Assembly: GCA_003130835.1 (NCBI GenBank)
Contig: QEXX01000028.1
Location: forward strand, 1-64,000
Reading direction: 5' to 3'
DNA length: 64,000 nucleotides
Source: Anaerolineae bacterium
Lineage (GTDB): Bacteria > Chloroflexota > Anaerolineae > Anaerolineales > UBA4823
A model generated the notes under the pieces. It saw only the letters and a program-made list of their open reading frames with translations. It had not been told where the DNA came from and searched no databases. Positions 18,616 to 28,969 of the stretch are shown one piece after another. A program made the position numbers and the translations under genes. Position 1 is the first letter of the stretch; every line of letters begins with the position of its first letter.

Positions 18616-19269
18616 ATGCAAGGGAGAATTCTCTGGCTGGAAGGAAGACGCGGGGCAAGACAGACTTTTGTCGATCAATTAAAGGCTCGGGGATATGAGA
18701 TCCGCGTCGTCCAGAACGGCAGCTCAGCGCTAGAATTGCTCGAGACACTCGATCCCGATATTATTGTGGTGGATGCAGCCTCCCTGCGATCGAGTGGAAA
18801 ACGCATTTGTCGCTCTATACGCCAAAGAGCCAATGGCGTGCCGATTGTCTTAATTGCCGATGGAAAAAGCACCCCGGATGAAAGCTGTGTAACCGTTGTG
18901 CTGACTTTGCCTTTTACCATTCGCAAACTGCTTAACCGCCTTAAGCCTCTCTTGCCAAGCGAAGGCCAAAAAGTCCTACACCGCGGCCCAATTCGTCTGG
19001 ATTTAGAACAAAGGCGGGTGCGCTGCCATGGGCGGGAAACCCGTTTGACTCCCCGCCTGACGAAAATCCTAAAAATTCTTTTGCTCAACGCCGGCAAAGT
19101 GGTCGAACGGGCGGTGTTGTTCCGCGAAGTATGGGACACGGAATACATTCAGGATATGCGGACGCTGGATGTTCATATCAATTGGTTACGGAAAGCCATT
19201 GAGATCGATCCCAAACATCCCCAATATCTGAAAACCCTGCGTGGCGTGGGGTACCGCTTAGATGTATAG
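18616..19269 (+). CDS. OmpR-type winged-helix response regulator with atypical receiver domain
   Basis: C-terminal LTKILKILLLNAGKVVERAVLFREVWDTEYIQDMRTLDVHINWLRKAIE...LKTLRGVGYRLDV. Confidence 0.85.
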   Translation: MQGRILWLEGRRGARQTFVDQLKARGYEIRVVQNGSSALELLETLDPDIIVVDAASLRSSGKRICRSIRQRANGVPIVLIADGKSTPDESCVTVVLTLPFTIRKLLNRLKPLLPSEGQKVLHRGPIRLDLEQRRVRCHGRETRLTPRLTKILKILLLNAGKVVERAVLFREVWDTEYIQDMRTLDVHINWLRKAIEIDPKHPQYLKTLRGVGYRLDV

Positions 19270-19418
19270 AGGGCTGGCCTCTGATGAGCGGGGGTTCTAT
19301 GGGTTCAGGAGCGCTCTACGCAGCCAAACAGTTTGCTGAGAGTCTGTGAGCCACAGCCTATCTGAAGAAGCCCTTTTGGCAGGCTACTAAGGGGTTGGAT
19401 TGAAGTACCCAAAACGCT

Positions 19419-19559
19419 ATCGAGCTTCACCGCGATTTCAACCGTGAACTGCCCGTTGTTGCTCCGCAACATCGCGAGCTTTGGATCAGCCTCGGTTGTG
19501 CTTTGGAGAATTTACTCCATGCCGCCCGAGCGGCGGGATACGCCGCCGAAGCGCTCTAG
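19419..19559 (+). pseudogene. Nitroreductase-like fragment
   Basis: IELHRDFNRELPVVAPQHRELWISLGCALENLLHAARAAGYAAEAL*; no start or flanking domain. Confidence 0.5.
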
Positions 19560-19636
19560 AAGATTGAGCCCCTGCGAGTCGAATAGGTTGTGCGCGCAGG
19601 TCAAGTAGGGCGTCAGCCCGTACCGAGGCCTAAGCT

Positions 19637-19708
19637 GCGGGTTTCGACAGGCTCAACCCAGCGGGTTTCGACAGGCTCAACCCAGCGAGTTTCGACAGGC
19701 TCAACCCA
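19637..19708. repeat. Three tandem copies of 24-bp unit gcgggtttcgacaggctcaaccca
   Basis: Read directly; one mismatch in third copy. Confidence 0.9.
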
Positions 19709-19915
19709 GCGGGTTTCGGTATGCTGCTGGCGCTCACTACATTTCGACAAACTCAATGCAAGCTCAACCCGCTTTTTGCGCGCAGGCCGAATAGGCGGGT
19801 GTTCTTCCCGCCGCATCGAGACCCAAAGCCTAAACAACTGAGAGCGGAGGTCTCCTCGTCCGCTCTCAGCGACCGCCTCGGGTTTGGCGCTTTTTTCAGA
19901 GCGAAAAAGCGCTGT

Positions 19916-20137
19916 TTATTCAGGTATTTTCAGCTTAACCGTGAAAGAAGGCCCTTCAAAGCCAATTTCTTTATGAGAACCATCGCAGAAGGGTTTATCC
20001 TTCGATGCCCCACAACGGCAGAACGACACCACCGCTTTATCGATCACTCTCTCTTCGCCGTTCTCATCGATGATCACCAATGGCCCCGGAAGTTTCATCG
20101 AGCCGTTCTTGCGCAATTCAAGATTGATCTCTGCCAT
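19916..20137 (-). CDS. CDGSH iron-sulfur domain protein
   Basis: SFCRCGASKDKPFCDGSHKEIGF. Confidence 0.9.
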   Translation of the reverse strand: MAEINLELRKNGSMKLPGPLVIIDENGEERVIDKAVVSFCRCGASKDKPFCDGSHKEIGFEGPSFTVKLKIPE

Positions 20138-20312
20138 ATCGGTTTCCTCCAAATCGTTTTGATGCTGACAATGATGTTCCTATTATACCGAGTCTAAGTG
20201 TTGAAAAGCAATCAGATGTCCAAAAGCCTCAATCCCTAGCTGTTGCACCATGCTGCGGAGAACACGCTTCGCCCTATGGGAAGAGGATCGGGGATGAGGC
20301 AAAAGGCTTGCG

Positions 20313-21320
20313 TTATTCATAGCCCATGGGGTTTTTGGTCTGCCAGCGCCAAGCATCGACGCACATCTCTTCAATGCCCCGTTCGGCGCACCAACCGAGT
20401 TCAAGCTGGGCTAAGCTGGGGTCGGCATAGGCAATGGGAACATCACCAGGGCGCCGCTCCACGATCTGATAGGGGATGGTTTTGCCGGTGGCTTTCTCGA
20501 AAGCTTTGACCACTTCTAAGACGCTGTAGCCGCGCCCGGTGCCTAGATTGTAAACATACAAACCAGGCTGGGTTAATTTCTCCAACGCCCGCAGGTGTCC
20601 GATGGCTAAGTCAACCACGTGAATATAGTCGCGCACGCCGGTACCGTCTGGCGTCGGATAATCGTTACCGAACACGCGCAGGTAAGGCAGGCGTCCCACC
20701 GCCACCTGGGTAATATAGGGAAAGAGATTGTTGGGGATACCGTTGGGGTCCTCTCCAATCAAGCCGCTGGGATGCGCTCCGACCGGATTGAAATAGCGCA
20801 GGAGCGTGACCTGCCAATCGGGTTCGGCAACCACCAAATCACGCAACATCTGCTCGATCATCGCCTTGGTATGCCCATAGGGACTCAGCGGAGCAATGGG
20901 AAAGTCCTCGCGCAGAGGCATTTCCTGGTTGGCACCATAGACGGTGCACGAGGAGCTGAACACCAAGCGATGGACGCCAAATGCCTGCATGGTTTGCAAC
21001 AGCACCAATGTTCCGGTCAGGTTGTTGTGGTAATAGCGCAGAGGGAACGCCACCGACTCGCCCACAGCTTTCAAGCCGGCAAAATGCAAAACGGCTTCAA
21101 AAGCGTGTGCCTCAAAAATGCGGCGCATTTCCGCTTCATCACGCAAATCGGCTTGGTAAAAGAGCGGTGCTTTGCCGGTGATCGCTTCGATGCGCTCCAA
21201 AACTTGGACTTTGCTGTTGCTCAAATTATCCACGATGACCGTTTGATAACCGGACTGTAATAATTCCACCACAGTATGACTGCCAATATAGCCGGTTCCC
21301 CCGGTGACAAGAACTTCCAT
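20313..21320 (-). CDS. galE: UDP-glucose 4-epimerase
   Basis: MEVLVTGGTGYIGSHTVVELL..., YGHTKAMIEQ. Confidence 0.93.
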   Translation of the reverse strand: MEVLVTGGTGYIGSHTVVELLQSGYQTVIVDNLSNSKVQVLERIEAITGKAPLFYQADLRDEAEMRRIFEAHAFEAVLHFAGLKAVGESVAFPLRYYHNNLTGTLVLLQTMQAFGVHRLVFSSSCTVYGANQEMPLREDFPIAPLSPYGHTKAMIEQMLRDLVVAEPDWQVTLLRYFNPVGAHPSGLIGEDPNGIPNNLFPYITQVAVGRLPYLRVFGNDYPTPDGTGVRDYIHVVDLAIGHLRALEKLTQPGLYVYNLGTGRGYSVLEVVKAFEKATGKTIPYQIVERRPGDVPIAYADPSLAQLELGWCAERGIEEMCVDAWRWQTKNPMGYE

Positions 21321-21327
21321 TTTGCTC

Positions 21328-22038
21328 TTAACCTCCATTCTGTAGAATTATCCAAAAAGCAGCCAGAGCGAGAAAGCCAGCACCTACACCCAAGGCCGCC
21401 AGAAAAACCGTTTTAGGTTCCCGCCGGTCGGTCACGGTCAAATTGGGATATATGCCGTCAATCGCCAGCAACGGCCCTCCAAACCAAGTGAACAGCGAAC
21501 CGCCCACCAACCCTCCAACATGTCCCCAATTGTCGATGCCAGGCGAGAGGCCAATGATGAGATTAATGCCTGCTACCGTGATCACATTGATCAAAACGCG
21601 GCGAGCGCCGCTGCCCAATACCCCCTGATTGCGGTAGGAGAAGACCATTTCGGCGCCGAGTAAGCCAAAAATGGCCGTGGAGGAACCTAGCGAAGCAGCC
21701 GAAGAAAAGACGAAAGAGAATATGTTGCCAACCAGACCGCTGATGAGAAAAAGCAGCAAAAAGCGCCCGCGACCAAAACGCCCTTCGAGGGAGGGCCCAA
21801 AGATATACAGCGCATACAGATTGAAAGCAATATGTAAGATCGAACCATGCAGGAACATGGGCGTGAGAAAACGCCAAACCTCCCCGTTGAGGATGGCTTG
21901 GTTGATCTTCATCCCCAGCAGCGCGGGGAGGTCGCTGCCCAAAAGGAATTCACTCGCCATTTGAGCAAGATAAACGAGGATGCAAATCCCCATCAGGATA
22001 TACGTGACCAGCGGTTTGCTTTGGGGGTAACGGATCAT
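21328..22038 (-). CDS. Rhomboid-family intramembrane serine protease
   Basis: HGSILHIAFNLYALYIFGPSLE...GSSTAIFGLLGAE...GHVGGLVGG. Confidence 0.9.
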   Translation of the reverse strand: MIRYPQSKPLVTYILMGICILVYLAQMASEFLLGSDLPALLGMKINQAILNGEVWRFLTPMFLHGSILHIAFNLYALYIFGPSLEGRFGRGRFLLLFLISGLVGNIFSFVFSSAASLGSSTAIFGLLGAEMVFSYRNQGVLGSGARRVLINVITVAGINLIIGLSPGIDNWGHVGGLVGGSLFTWFGGPLLAIDGIYPNLTVTDRREPKTVFLAALGVGAGFLALAAFWIILQNGG

Positions 22039-22193
22039 TACAGATGGAGGAGGCAGTGCCTCACCCCCGTCCCCTCTCCCAAAGGGTGAGGGGAGCTGAG
22101 CCTCATCCCCAACGCTGTGCCGATCGGGCGAGGCAGAATTGCCGATCTCCCCACCCTCTTCAGGGGAATGGTAGGCCGCAACGTTCGGCGGAA

Positions 22194-22802
22194 TCATGGC
22201 AAACCTCGCTGGCGGCAAATGCGATGGTGTTCAGCTTGGATAATGGCGATCAGGATATCCACCGTTTGCTCCAACTGACCGCGCCGATTGACCACCCAAT
22301 AGTCAAAATCGCATAGGTGTTCCATCTCCCATTGAGCGGTATCCAAGCGGCGGCGCAGTTCTTCGGCTTCTTCGGTGGAACGGTTTTCTAATCTTGCCGC
22401 AACTTCTGCTAAGTCTTCAGCACTCAAGAAGATCAGCACCGCTTGCGGAAACTGCTGGCGCAGGGTGAGCGCGCCCTGCACATCGACACGCAAGATAACA
22501 TCCTTGCCGCTGGCGAGGGCATCCATCACTTGCTGACGGGGAACTCCTTTATATTCACCATAGACCGTTGCGTGTTCGATGAGTTCACCCTTGGCGATCA
22601 TCTCTTCAAAGCGTTCGCGGCTGACAAAGAAGTAGTCGATTCCCTCCACTTCATTCGGGCGTTTCGGCCGGCTGGTAGCGGTAACCACAAAATGGATGGG
22701 CAAGCCACGCTGCTGCATGGCTTTGATCACGCTGTCCTTGCCCGCTCCAGAGGTGCCAGAAATGACAATTAATAACGGTTCGCTCTGCGGATGCATTGTC
22801 AA
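22194..22802 (-). CDS. gmk: Guanylate kinase
   Basis: LIVISGTSGAGKDSVIKAM...TATSRPKRPNEVEGIDYFF. Confidence 0.93.
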   Translation of the reverse strand: MTMHPQSEPLLIVISGTSGAGKDSVIKAMQQRGLPIHFVVTATSRPKRPNEVEGIDYFFVSRERFEEMIAKGELIEHATVYGEYKGVPRQQVMDALASGKDVILRVDVQGALTLRQQFPQAVLIFLSAEDLAEVAARLENRSTEEAEELRRRLDTAQWEMEHLCDFDYWVVNRRGQLEQTVDILIAIIQAEHHRICRQRGLP

Positions 22803-22860
22803 ACTTCTCCGAACCTGATTATAATTTCAAAATCAGGATGTGTACCATGGAGGTGAAAAA

Positions 22861-23262
22861 ATGCCCTATTATCCCTACCGGTGTTTGGATTGTCACAAGC
22901 GTTTTGAAATCTTCCTGAGTTACAGTGAATATGGCACTCGGACGGTGCTCTGCCCGTTTTGTAATAGCCAAAATGTACAACGCCGCATTACGCGCGTGCG
23001 GATTGCCAAATCCGAAGAAAGCCGCTTGGAAGAGCTGGCCGATCCGAGCTTGCTAGCCGGTTTGGAAGATGACCCCAAAGCGTTAGGCAAGATGATGCGG
23101 CGCATGGGGAATGAATTAGGGGAAGAACTGCCGCCGGAGTTTGACGAGGTGGTAGACCGCCTCGAGGCGGGGCAAAGCCCCGAGGAAATCGAAAAAGCTT
23201 TGCCCGACCTAGCCGGACCTGAGGATGGCAACGGCAGTGGGGCAGATTTTGAAGACTTCTAA
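22861..23262 (+). CDS. FmdB-type zinc-ribbon protein
   Basis: MPYYPYRCLDCHKRFEIFLSYSEYG...CPFCNSQNVQRRI. Confidence 0.85.
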   Translation: MPYYPYRCLDCHKRFEIFLSYSEYGTRTVLCPFCNSQNVQRRITRVRIAKSEESRLEELADPSLLAGLEDDPKALGKMMRRMGNELGEELPPEFDEVVDRLEAGQSPEEIEKALPDLAGPEDGNGSGADFEDF

Positions 23263-23894
23263 GCCTTTTGTAAACGGGCTAAGACGTGGCGGCGTAGTTC
23301 CGCTTGAACTACCTCGAAGGGTGGCTCAGCGTTGACGATCACCCACCGCTCAGGCTGTTGGCGCGCCATTTCTAAATACCCGTCGCGCACACGTTGGTAG
23401 AAGTCCAGTGCATAGGTGTCCAAACGATTGAGTTCACCCCCGCGGGTGCGGCGGCGCAACCCAATTTCAACCTCTAAGTCCAACAACAAAGTCAGGTGAG
23501 GCTGTAAACCGCCGGTGGCAAATTCCACTAAGGCGCGCACTTGCTCCATCGGAATGCGTTGATAACCATACCCCTGATACGCCAAGGTGGAATCGGCGTA
23601 GCGGTCGCACACCACAATCCCCTGCCGCGCCAGATGGGGACGGATGACCTCTTCGACCAACTGGGCGCGCGAAGCCTGAAACAGCAAGACTTCGGTGCGC
23701 AGATGCATGGCCGTGTTCTGCTGGTCGCCGAGGATGGCGCGAATCTGCTCCCCGATGGCTGTGCCGCCAGGCTCGCGCGTCAGGAGCACATTGTAGCCTT
23801 GCTGTTTGAGAAACTCACCTAAAGCCTGACTTTGGGTAGTCTTGCCACAGCCTTCTGACCCTTCCAGCGTGATAAACAAACCCCGATCACCCAT
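23259..23894 (-). CDS. tmk: Thymidylate kinase
   Basis: GLFITLEGSEGCGKTTQSQALGEFLKQQGY...TREPGGT. Confidence 0.94.
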   Translation of the reverse strand: MGDRGLFITLEGSEGCGKTTQSQALGEFLKQQGYNVLLTREPGGTAIGEQIRAILGDQQNTAMHLRTEVLLFQASRAQLVEEVIRPHLARQGIVVCDRYADSTLAYQGYGYQRIPMEQVRALVEFATGGLQPHLTLLLDLEVEIGLRRRTRGGELNRLDTYALDFYQRVRDGYLEMARQQPERWVIVNAEPPFEVVQAELRRHVLARLQKA

Positions 23895-25494
23895 CGCGGA
23901 AGATGCGCACGCGGCGGTTGGGTTCCTTGCCGTAGGAGTGCGAAACCAGATTGGCTTGGCGCGCCATTTGGTGTTGCAAGCGCCGAATGGCGGCGTTGGC
24001 TGGCGAGAGTTCAACCCACCGTTCGCCGTTTAGCACTGCTTCAATGGCGGCTTGGGTCTCGCGCAGGTAATCCAGCTCGCCGTTGTTCGGGCCGAAATCC
24101 ACTTCCAAGTTGTACAAATCGGAAAGGAACTGCTGCATCTGGTTGACCGTGTTTGCGCGCAGCACGTGGATGGGCATGTTGCGTCGTTCGGCATCCATGA
24201 TGGCGTGTTGCCGTTTGCGGTAATAGGTGCGCAGGGTTACCAACACATCCGCCTGAGAAGGCTCGCTGACCAGCACAGCCGGCACGCCCAGGCGGCGGGC
24301 AGCCTGCGAAAGGCGGTTGCGCGCTACCCCATACGGGTAAATCCGTACGGTAGGCAAGCCATTTTCAGAAGGAAGTTTGGCTTCCGCAGGCGCTTCGGTC
24401 TCTGCCGCGCGGGCGGGTTCGCTCTCGTAGCCGTTGTATTGCCGCCGATACCCCTGCTGAGCGCTCGGACGGCCGGCAAAGGGGCGCGCTGGCGGCGCGG
24501 CTTTCTCAATGTGAATGTCACCGGCTTCATCACGGGAGCGGATTTCAGGCGGCAAGGGATAACCGCGCAACAGGGCATCCACCGCCGCCGCAACATCTTG
24601 ATGCACAGCGACCCGATCGCGGGTTTGGATTTCGATCAAGACGTCAAAGGTTGGCGGAGAGCGCCGCTCTAGGACAGTCTTTTGAGTGCCACGCCGTCGG
24701 GCTTCTTCATCCGAAAGGGTCACCGATTCAATCCCACCCACCAAGTCAGAAAGGGTTGGGTTGAGCAAAAGGTTCTCGAGGGTGTTGCCATGCGCCGTGC
24801 CGATCAATTGCACACCGCGCTCCGCAATGGTGCGAGCGGCAGCAGCCTCCAGTTCGCGTCCGATCTCGTCGATTACGATCGCTTCGGGGTTATGATTTTC
24901 GACTGCCTCGATCATTACTTCGTGTTGCAGGGAAGGCGTGCTGACTTGCATCCGACGCGCCCGTCCTACCGCCGGGTGCGGCACATCCCCATCGCCACCG
25001 ATTTCGTTGGAGGTGTCGACGATCACCACGCGTTTGGTCTCCGCAAGGATGCGGGCGGCTTCGCGCAACATAGTGGTTTTGCCGACACCAGGCCGGCCCA
25101 AGATTAACAAACTGCGCCCACTTTCGATGAGGTCTTTAATGATGTCGGTCGTGCCATATACAGCGCGGCCGACCCGGCAGGTTAGCCCAACGATATGGCC
25201 GCGGCGGTTGCGAATGGCGGAGATGCGGTGCAGGGTGCGCTCGATGCCGGCGCGATTATCCGCATCAAACTCGCCAATGCGCTCGATCACGTAGTCTAGG
25301 TCTGCCCGTTGGACTTCTTGAGAGCGCAAAATGATCTCGCGATCGATAAAGCGTGCTGTAGGCACACGCCCCAAGTCTAAGATCACCTCTAAAAGGTCGT
25401 CGCTGTTATTCGCTTTTTGCACCGCCTCTGCGATCGAAGGCGGTAAAACACTTAAGAGAGCTTGTAAATCGTCGGTAATTTTCAACTGTGTCAT
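23887..25494 (-). CDS. AAA ATPase with R3H-like C-terminus (SpoIIIAA/Ycf45-like)
   Basis: LILGRPGVGKTTMLREAARILAETKRVVIVDTSNEIGGDGD. Confidence 0.88.
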   Translation of the reverse strand: MTQLKITDDLQALLSVLPPSIAEAVQKANNSDDLLEVILDLGRVPTARFIDREIILRSQEVQRADLDYVIERIGEFDADNRAGIERTLHRISAIRNRRGHIVGLTCRVGRAVYGTTDIIKDLIESGRSLLILGRPGVGKTTMLREAARILAETKRVVIVDTSNEIGGDGDVPHPAVGRARRMQVSTPSLQHEVMIEAVENHNPEAIVIDEIGRELEAAAARTIAERGVQLIGTAHGNTLENLLLNPTLSDLVGGIESVTLSDEEARRRGTQKTVLERRSPPTFDVLIEIQTRDRVAVHQDVAAAVDALLRGYPLPPEIRSRDEAGDIHIEKAAPPARPFAGRPSAQQGYRRQYNGYESEPARAAETEAPAEAKLPSENGLPTVRIYPYGVARNRLSQAARRLGVPAVLVSEPSQADVLVTLRTYYRKRQHAIMDAERRNMPIHVLRANTVNQMQQFLSDLYNLEVDFGPNNGELDYLRETQAAIEAVLNGERWVELSPANAAIRRLQHQMARQANLVSHSYGKEPNRRVRIFRDG

Positions 25495-26441
25495 ACGTTC
25501 CGAGCATTCTCCACATTGACGAACGGGGCCGAGATTTCAGGTTGTCCGCTTTCTAAAATGGGCATGGCGATCGGTTGGATAACTCGCCTGGGAAGGCTGA
25601 GATGTTTGACCATCACCGCCTGTTGCGGGCTGGCTTCGGCCCCCAAACTTTCTAACACCGGTTCGAGCCAGGCTTGATAGGAGCGCACACAGACATAAAC
25701 CGGCCGAGCAAAACGATAAGGCACTTGAGCAATGAGATCGCTCCACACAGTTTTCAGGTTTTGTAAATCCGGATGGAACAGCGGTTGCACCCAAATGCCG
25801 CGTTGTCCATATTTTAATTCGACATACGCCAATAAAGCCTCTTGGGTTTGATAGACCAAGCCGCGCAGGGGTTCGGTTGGCGGCGGTTCAACTTGCTGTA
25901 CCAAAGGCGGCACGATGTTGTAATAAAGGCTGCGAATCGCCAGGAGATCCCCTTCGACGGCAAAGCGCCAACTGCTGCCTCTAGCATTCTCGCTTGCGGC
26001 TGTTTCCTTCGGCAATTGCCAAACGCGTTGGCGCGAGTAGACGGCATAGCCCACTTGGCGCAAAGCCTCATAAGCAGGGGATTGCTCGTCAATGTCAGCC
26101 AGAAAGCGCAAGGCACCGCGCGGCGTCACTACGTGAGCAAAATGCTCGTGGAGTCCGGCTAGGCTAACGGCATTCACTGCTTGTGCAGGGGTCAAGAAGA
26201 GCAATTGCGCCCAAGACGAGCCGTTGTTTTGGATTGCCTGACCAATTAAGGGTAAACCACCGTTCTCGGTTTGATAGACAGCCGTGACCAAACCGCCAGC
26301 CGAGGTCAAGCTGGAAAGCATGGCGCCGGGCATGGAAAGTGGGCCACGCGTCAGCACCCAGGCGCTATGCAAGAACACACATTCCCCTCGCCAACGGTGG
26401 AAGGCGAAGATATCACGCCAATCAAAGGGCCGGATGCTCAT
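25491..26441 (-). CDS. Hypothetical protein, possibly GNAT-like
   Basis: MSIRPFDWRDIFAFHRW...; weak acetyltransferase resemblance. Confidence 0.5.
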   Translation of the reverse strand: MSIRPFDWRDIFAFHRWRGECVFLHSAWVLTRGPLSMPGAMLSSLTSAGGLVTAVYQTENGGLPLIGQAIQNNGSSWAQLLFLTPAQAVNAVSLAGLHEHFAHVVTPRGALRFLADIDEQSPAYEALRQVGYAVYSRQRVWQLPKETAASENARGSSWRFAVEGDLLAIRSLYYNIVPPLVQQVEPPPTEPLRGLVYQTQEALLAYVELKYGQRGIWVQPLFHPDLQNLKTVWSDLIAQVPYRFARPVYVCVRSYQAWLEPVLESLGAEASPQQAVMVKHLSLPRRVIQPIAMPILESGQPEISAPFVNVENARNV

Positions 26442-26493
26442 CGTTTACAAGCTGCCTAAGCCGTTCGTGGACGGCTACCCGCTGCTGCGGTGG

Positions 26494-27105
26494 TCATTTT
26501 TGGGCGCTTGCCAGGCGCAGGAAGTATTGATGGAAGCGCGAGTCACCGGTCAGTTCTGGGTGGAAAGAGGTTGCCAACCAGTGTCCTTGCTGCGCGGCAA
26601 CAATCCGCCCATCCTCTAAGCGGGCTAACACTTGCACACCTTCGCCAACGCTCTCAATCAATGGGGCACGGATGAAGATACTGTGAAAAGGAAGGTCTTC
26701 ATCACTGACTTCCTTGAGAGCCGGCACGTCCAAATCGACCTCAAAGCTCGCCACTTGCCGCCCGAACGCATTGCGCTCAACGGTGATGTCCATCAACTCC
26801 AGCAAAGGCTGTGGCCGATGAGCATCCTTGGAGAGGAAGATCGCTCCGGCACAAGTGCCCCACAGCGGCTTTTGCTGTCCGAACTGCCGTAACGGCTCAA
26901 TTAGGCCGAAGTCCTGCGCCAGTTTGCCGAAAGTGGTCGATTCGCCGCCGGGCATGATCAAGCCGTCCAAGCCTTCTAACTGCTTGGCAAGGCGCACTTC
27001 GACAGCTTGCACTCCCAAGCGGCGCAACATGGCGATATGCTCGGCAAAATCTCCTTGTAAGGCAAGAACACCAATGCGTAGCAATTTACCAGCCACGTCC
27101 TGCAA
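26494..27105 (-). CDS. pdxT: Pyridoxal 5'-phosphate synthase glutaminase subunit
   Basis: [21 protein letters not shown]...[15 protein letters not shown]...FHPELTGD. Confidence 0.95.
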   Translation of the reverse strand: MQDVAGKLLRIGVLALQGDFAEHIAMLRRLGVQAVEVRLAKQLEGLDGLIMPGGESTTFGKLAQDFGLIEPLRQFGQQKPLWGTCAGAIFLSKDAHRPQPLLELMDITVERNAFGRQVASFEVDLDVPALKEVSDEDLPFHSIFIRAPLIESVGEGVQVLARLEDGRIVAAQQGHWLATSFHPELTGDSRFHQYFLRLASAQK

Positions 27106-27973
27106 TCAACTCCGCTTCTGGGATGGATGAGATCTGCCGCCCAACCATCGGCTCACCAAGATTGCGGCTGACCTCGGCAAGGATGTAGGGATCATTGTAG
27201 TGGGTGACGGCTTTGACAATCGCCGCTGCCCGTTTAGCAGGATCGCCTGACTTGAAGATACCCGAGCCAACAAAGACACCGTCCATGCCCAGTTGCATCA
27301 TCAAGGCTGCATCGGCCGGTGTGGCAATGCCACCAGCCGCAAAATTGACCACCGGCAAGCGGCCCAAGCTGCGCGTTTCCATGACCAATTCATACGGCGC
27401 ACCGATCTCTTTGGCATACGCCATCACTTCTTCTTCTGCCATGGTCTGCAGGCGGCGGATTTCGCCCAATACCGCCCGCGCATGGCGCACCGCCTCGACC
27501 ACGTCACCGGTGCCGGCTTCCCCTTTGGTGCGAATCATCGCAGCTCCTTCGCCAATCCGCCGCAACGCTTCACCTAGATTGCGGCAACCGCACACAAACG
27601 GCACCTTGAAGAGATGTTTGTTGATGTGATGCATCTCGTCAGCCGGCGTCAACACCTCGGACTCATCGATATAATCTACACCAATTGCCTCAAGAATTTG
27701 CGCTTCGACAAAATGGCCGATGCGACACTTTGCCATCACCGGGATGGAGACAGCATCCATGATCTTCAAGATCAGCTCTGGGTCGCTCATGCGCGCCACG
27801 CCACCGTGAGCGCGGATGTCAGCCGGCACGCGCTCTAGCGCCATGACCGCCACAGCACCGGCATCCTCGGCGATGCGGGCGTGTTCCGGCGTTACCACAT
27901 CCATGATCACGCCACCTTTCAACATCTGGGCTAGACCCTTCTTAACGGTAAATGTTGCAACTTGTTGTTCCAT
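27086..27973 (-). CDS. pdxS: Pyridoxal 5'-phosphate synthase subunit
   Basis: [53 protein letters not shown]. Confidence 0.96.
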   Translation of the reverse strand: MEQQVATFTVKKGLAQMLKGGVIMDVVTPEHARIAEDAGAVAVMALERVPADIRAHGGVARMSDPELILKIMDAVSIPVMAKCRIGHFVEAQILEAIGVDYIDESEVLTPADEMHHINKHLFKVPFVCGCRNLGEALRRIGEGAAMIRTKGEAGTGDVVEAVRHARAVLGEIRRLQTMAEEEVMAYAKEIGAPYELVMETRSLGRLPVVNFAAGGIATPADAALMMQLGMDGVFVGSGIFKSGDPAKRAAAIVKAVTHYNDPYILAEVSRNLGEPMVGRQISSIPEAELIAGRGW

Positions 27974-28258
27974 TCGTACACCTCCAGAGTCACACGGACT
28001 CGTCATCTTACAGTTGATTTTTCTCCATTCTACCACTACCTAAAATGGTTGACAATCCCGAAACCCAACCCTCGCCAGGCAGATAGGCAGCCGCTCAGCC
28101 TTGTACACGGTGATGAAGCCCCTGCGGGTTCGATGAAGTAGTTACAAGCAGACCTCTTTTCAAAGCAAAAGGCGCATTTTCGCTTGACAATCTCTGCGCT
28201 TCTTTTAAGATTTTAATTAGGGAACAATATCCCAAACCCTATCCCTAAGGAGGTTGTT

Positions 28259-28960
28259 ATGGACTGGAAGGCAATTGCCAATGAGTGGTGGGTGTGGTTT
28301 AGCGGCGGTGTGACAGCCGTACTGGGCTTGTATATGGCTTGGTACTTCCTGCGCACCGCCCTGCGCTTTATGCACTCACAAGGGTTCACCCCCGATCAAA
28401 CCAAAGCCATGATTCGCGGCGCAGCCATCACCGCAATTGGCCCGGTGCTCGCCAATGTCTTCGTCATGATTGCTCTGGCAGTGGCGATCAGCCCGGCTTT
28501 TGCGTGGCAACGTGAAGGGGTGGGCGTCGGTTCGGTGTTCACCGAGTTAGCTCAAGCCTCCAATGCCGCAATTGCAGCCGGCGAAAAGTTCGGTGATCCC
28601 AGCTTCACCATCAAAGGCTTTGCTGCGGCTGTGTTGATCATGAATATTGCCGGTTGGGGTTGGTCTGTCGAAGCCATCTTCACCCGCTATCTCGGAAAGC
28701 TGCGGGAAAAGGTCACTGGCGGAGATCAGGCTTTACTGGCGGTGATCGCGGGAGCCAGTATGGTGGCTATTTTTAGCTATTATTCCATCAGCAACGCCAT
28801 AAAGAGCACCCCACATCTTGTCACTGTGGTGCTGGCGGCAGGTCTATCGATGTTGTTATTCAAACTTGCCGATTGGATCAAAGTGCCGCGCCTGAAGGAA
28901 TGGGCGTTGGGTATTGCCATGTTCGTCGCCATGTTCGTCGGTAAAATCTTGGCCGGATAG
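28259..28960 (+). CDS. DUF5058-like integral membrane protein
   Basis: Multi-TM; GFTPDQTKAMIRGAAITAIGPVLANVFVMIALAVAISPAFAWQR. Confidence 0.65.
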   Translation: MDWKAIANEWWVWFSGGVTAVLGLYMAWYFLRTALRFMHSQGFTPDQTKAMIRGAAITAIGPVLANVFVMIALAVAISPAFAWQREGVGVGSVFTELAQASNAAIAAGEKFGDPSFTIKGFAAAVLIMNIAGWGWSVEAIFTRYLGKLREKVTGGDQALLAVIAGASMVAIFSYYSISNAIKSTPHLVTVVLAAGLSMLLFKLADWIKVPRLKEWALGIAMFVAMFVGKILAG

Positions 28961-28969
28961 GAGGAAAAA

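Noticed and set aside
19590-19841. ORFs RVSTGSTQ and VETRWVEP on both strands
   Set aside because: Same 24-bp tandem repeat, open in all frames
21328-22218. N-terminally extended version of the rhomboid gene
   Set aside because: The extra 60 codons pass through a dispersed intergenic repeat; the start at MIRYPQSKPLVTY is more plausible
28037-28258. Possible RNA gene or riboswitch upstream of the DUF5058-like gene
   Set aside because: No recognisable conserved secondary structure could be traced by eye; no tRNA or rRNA was recognised anywhere in the window
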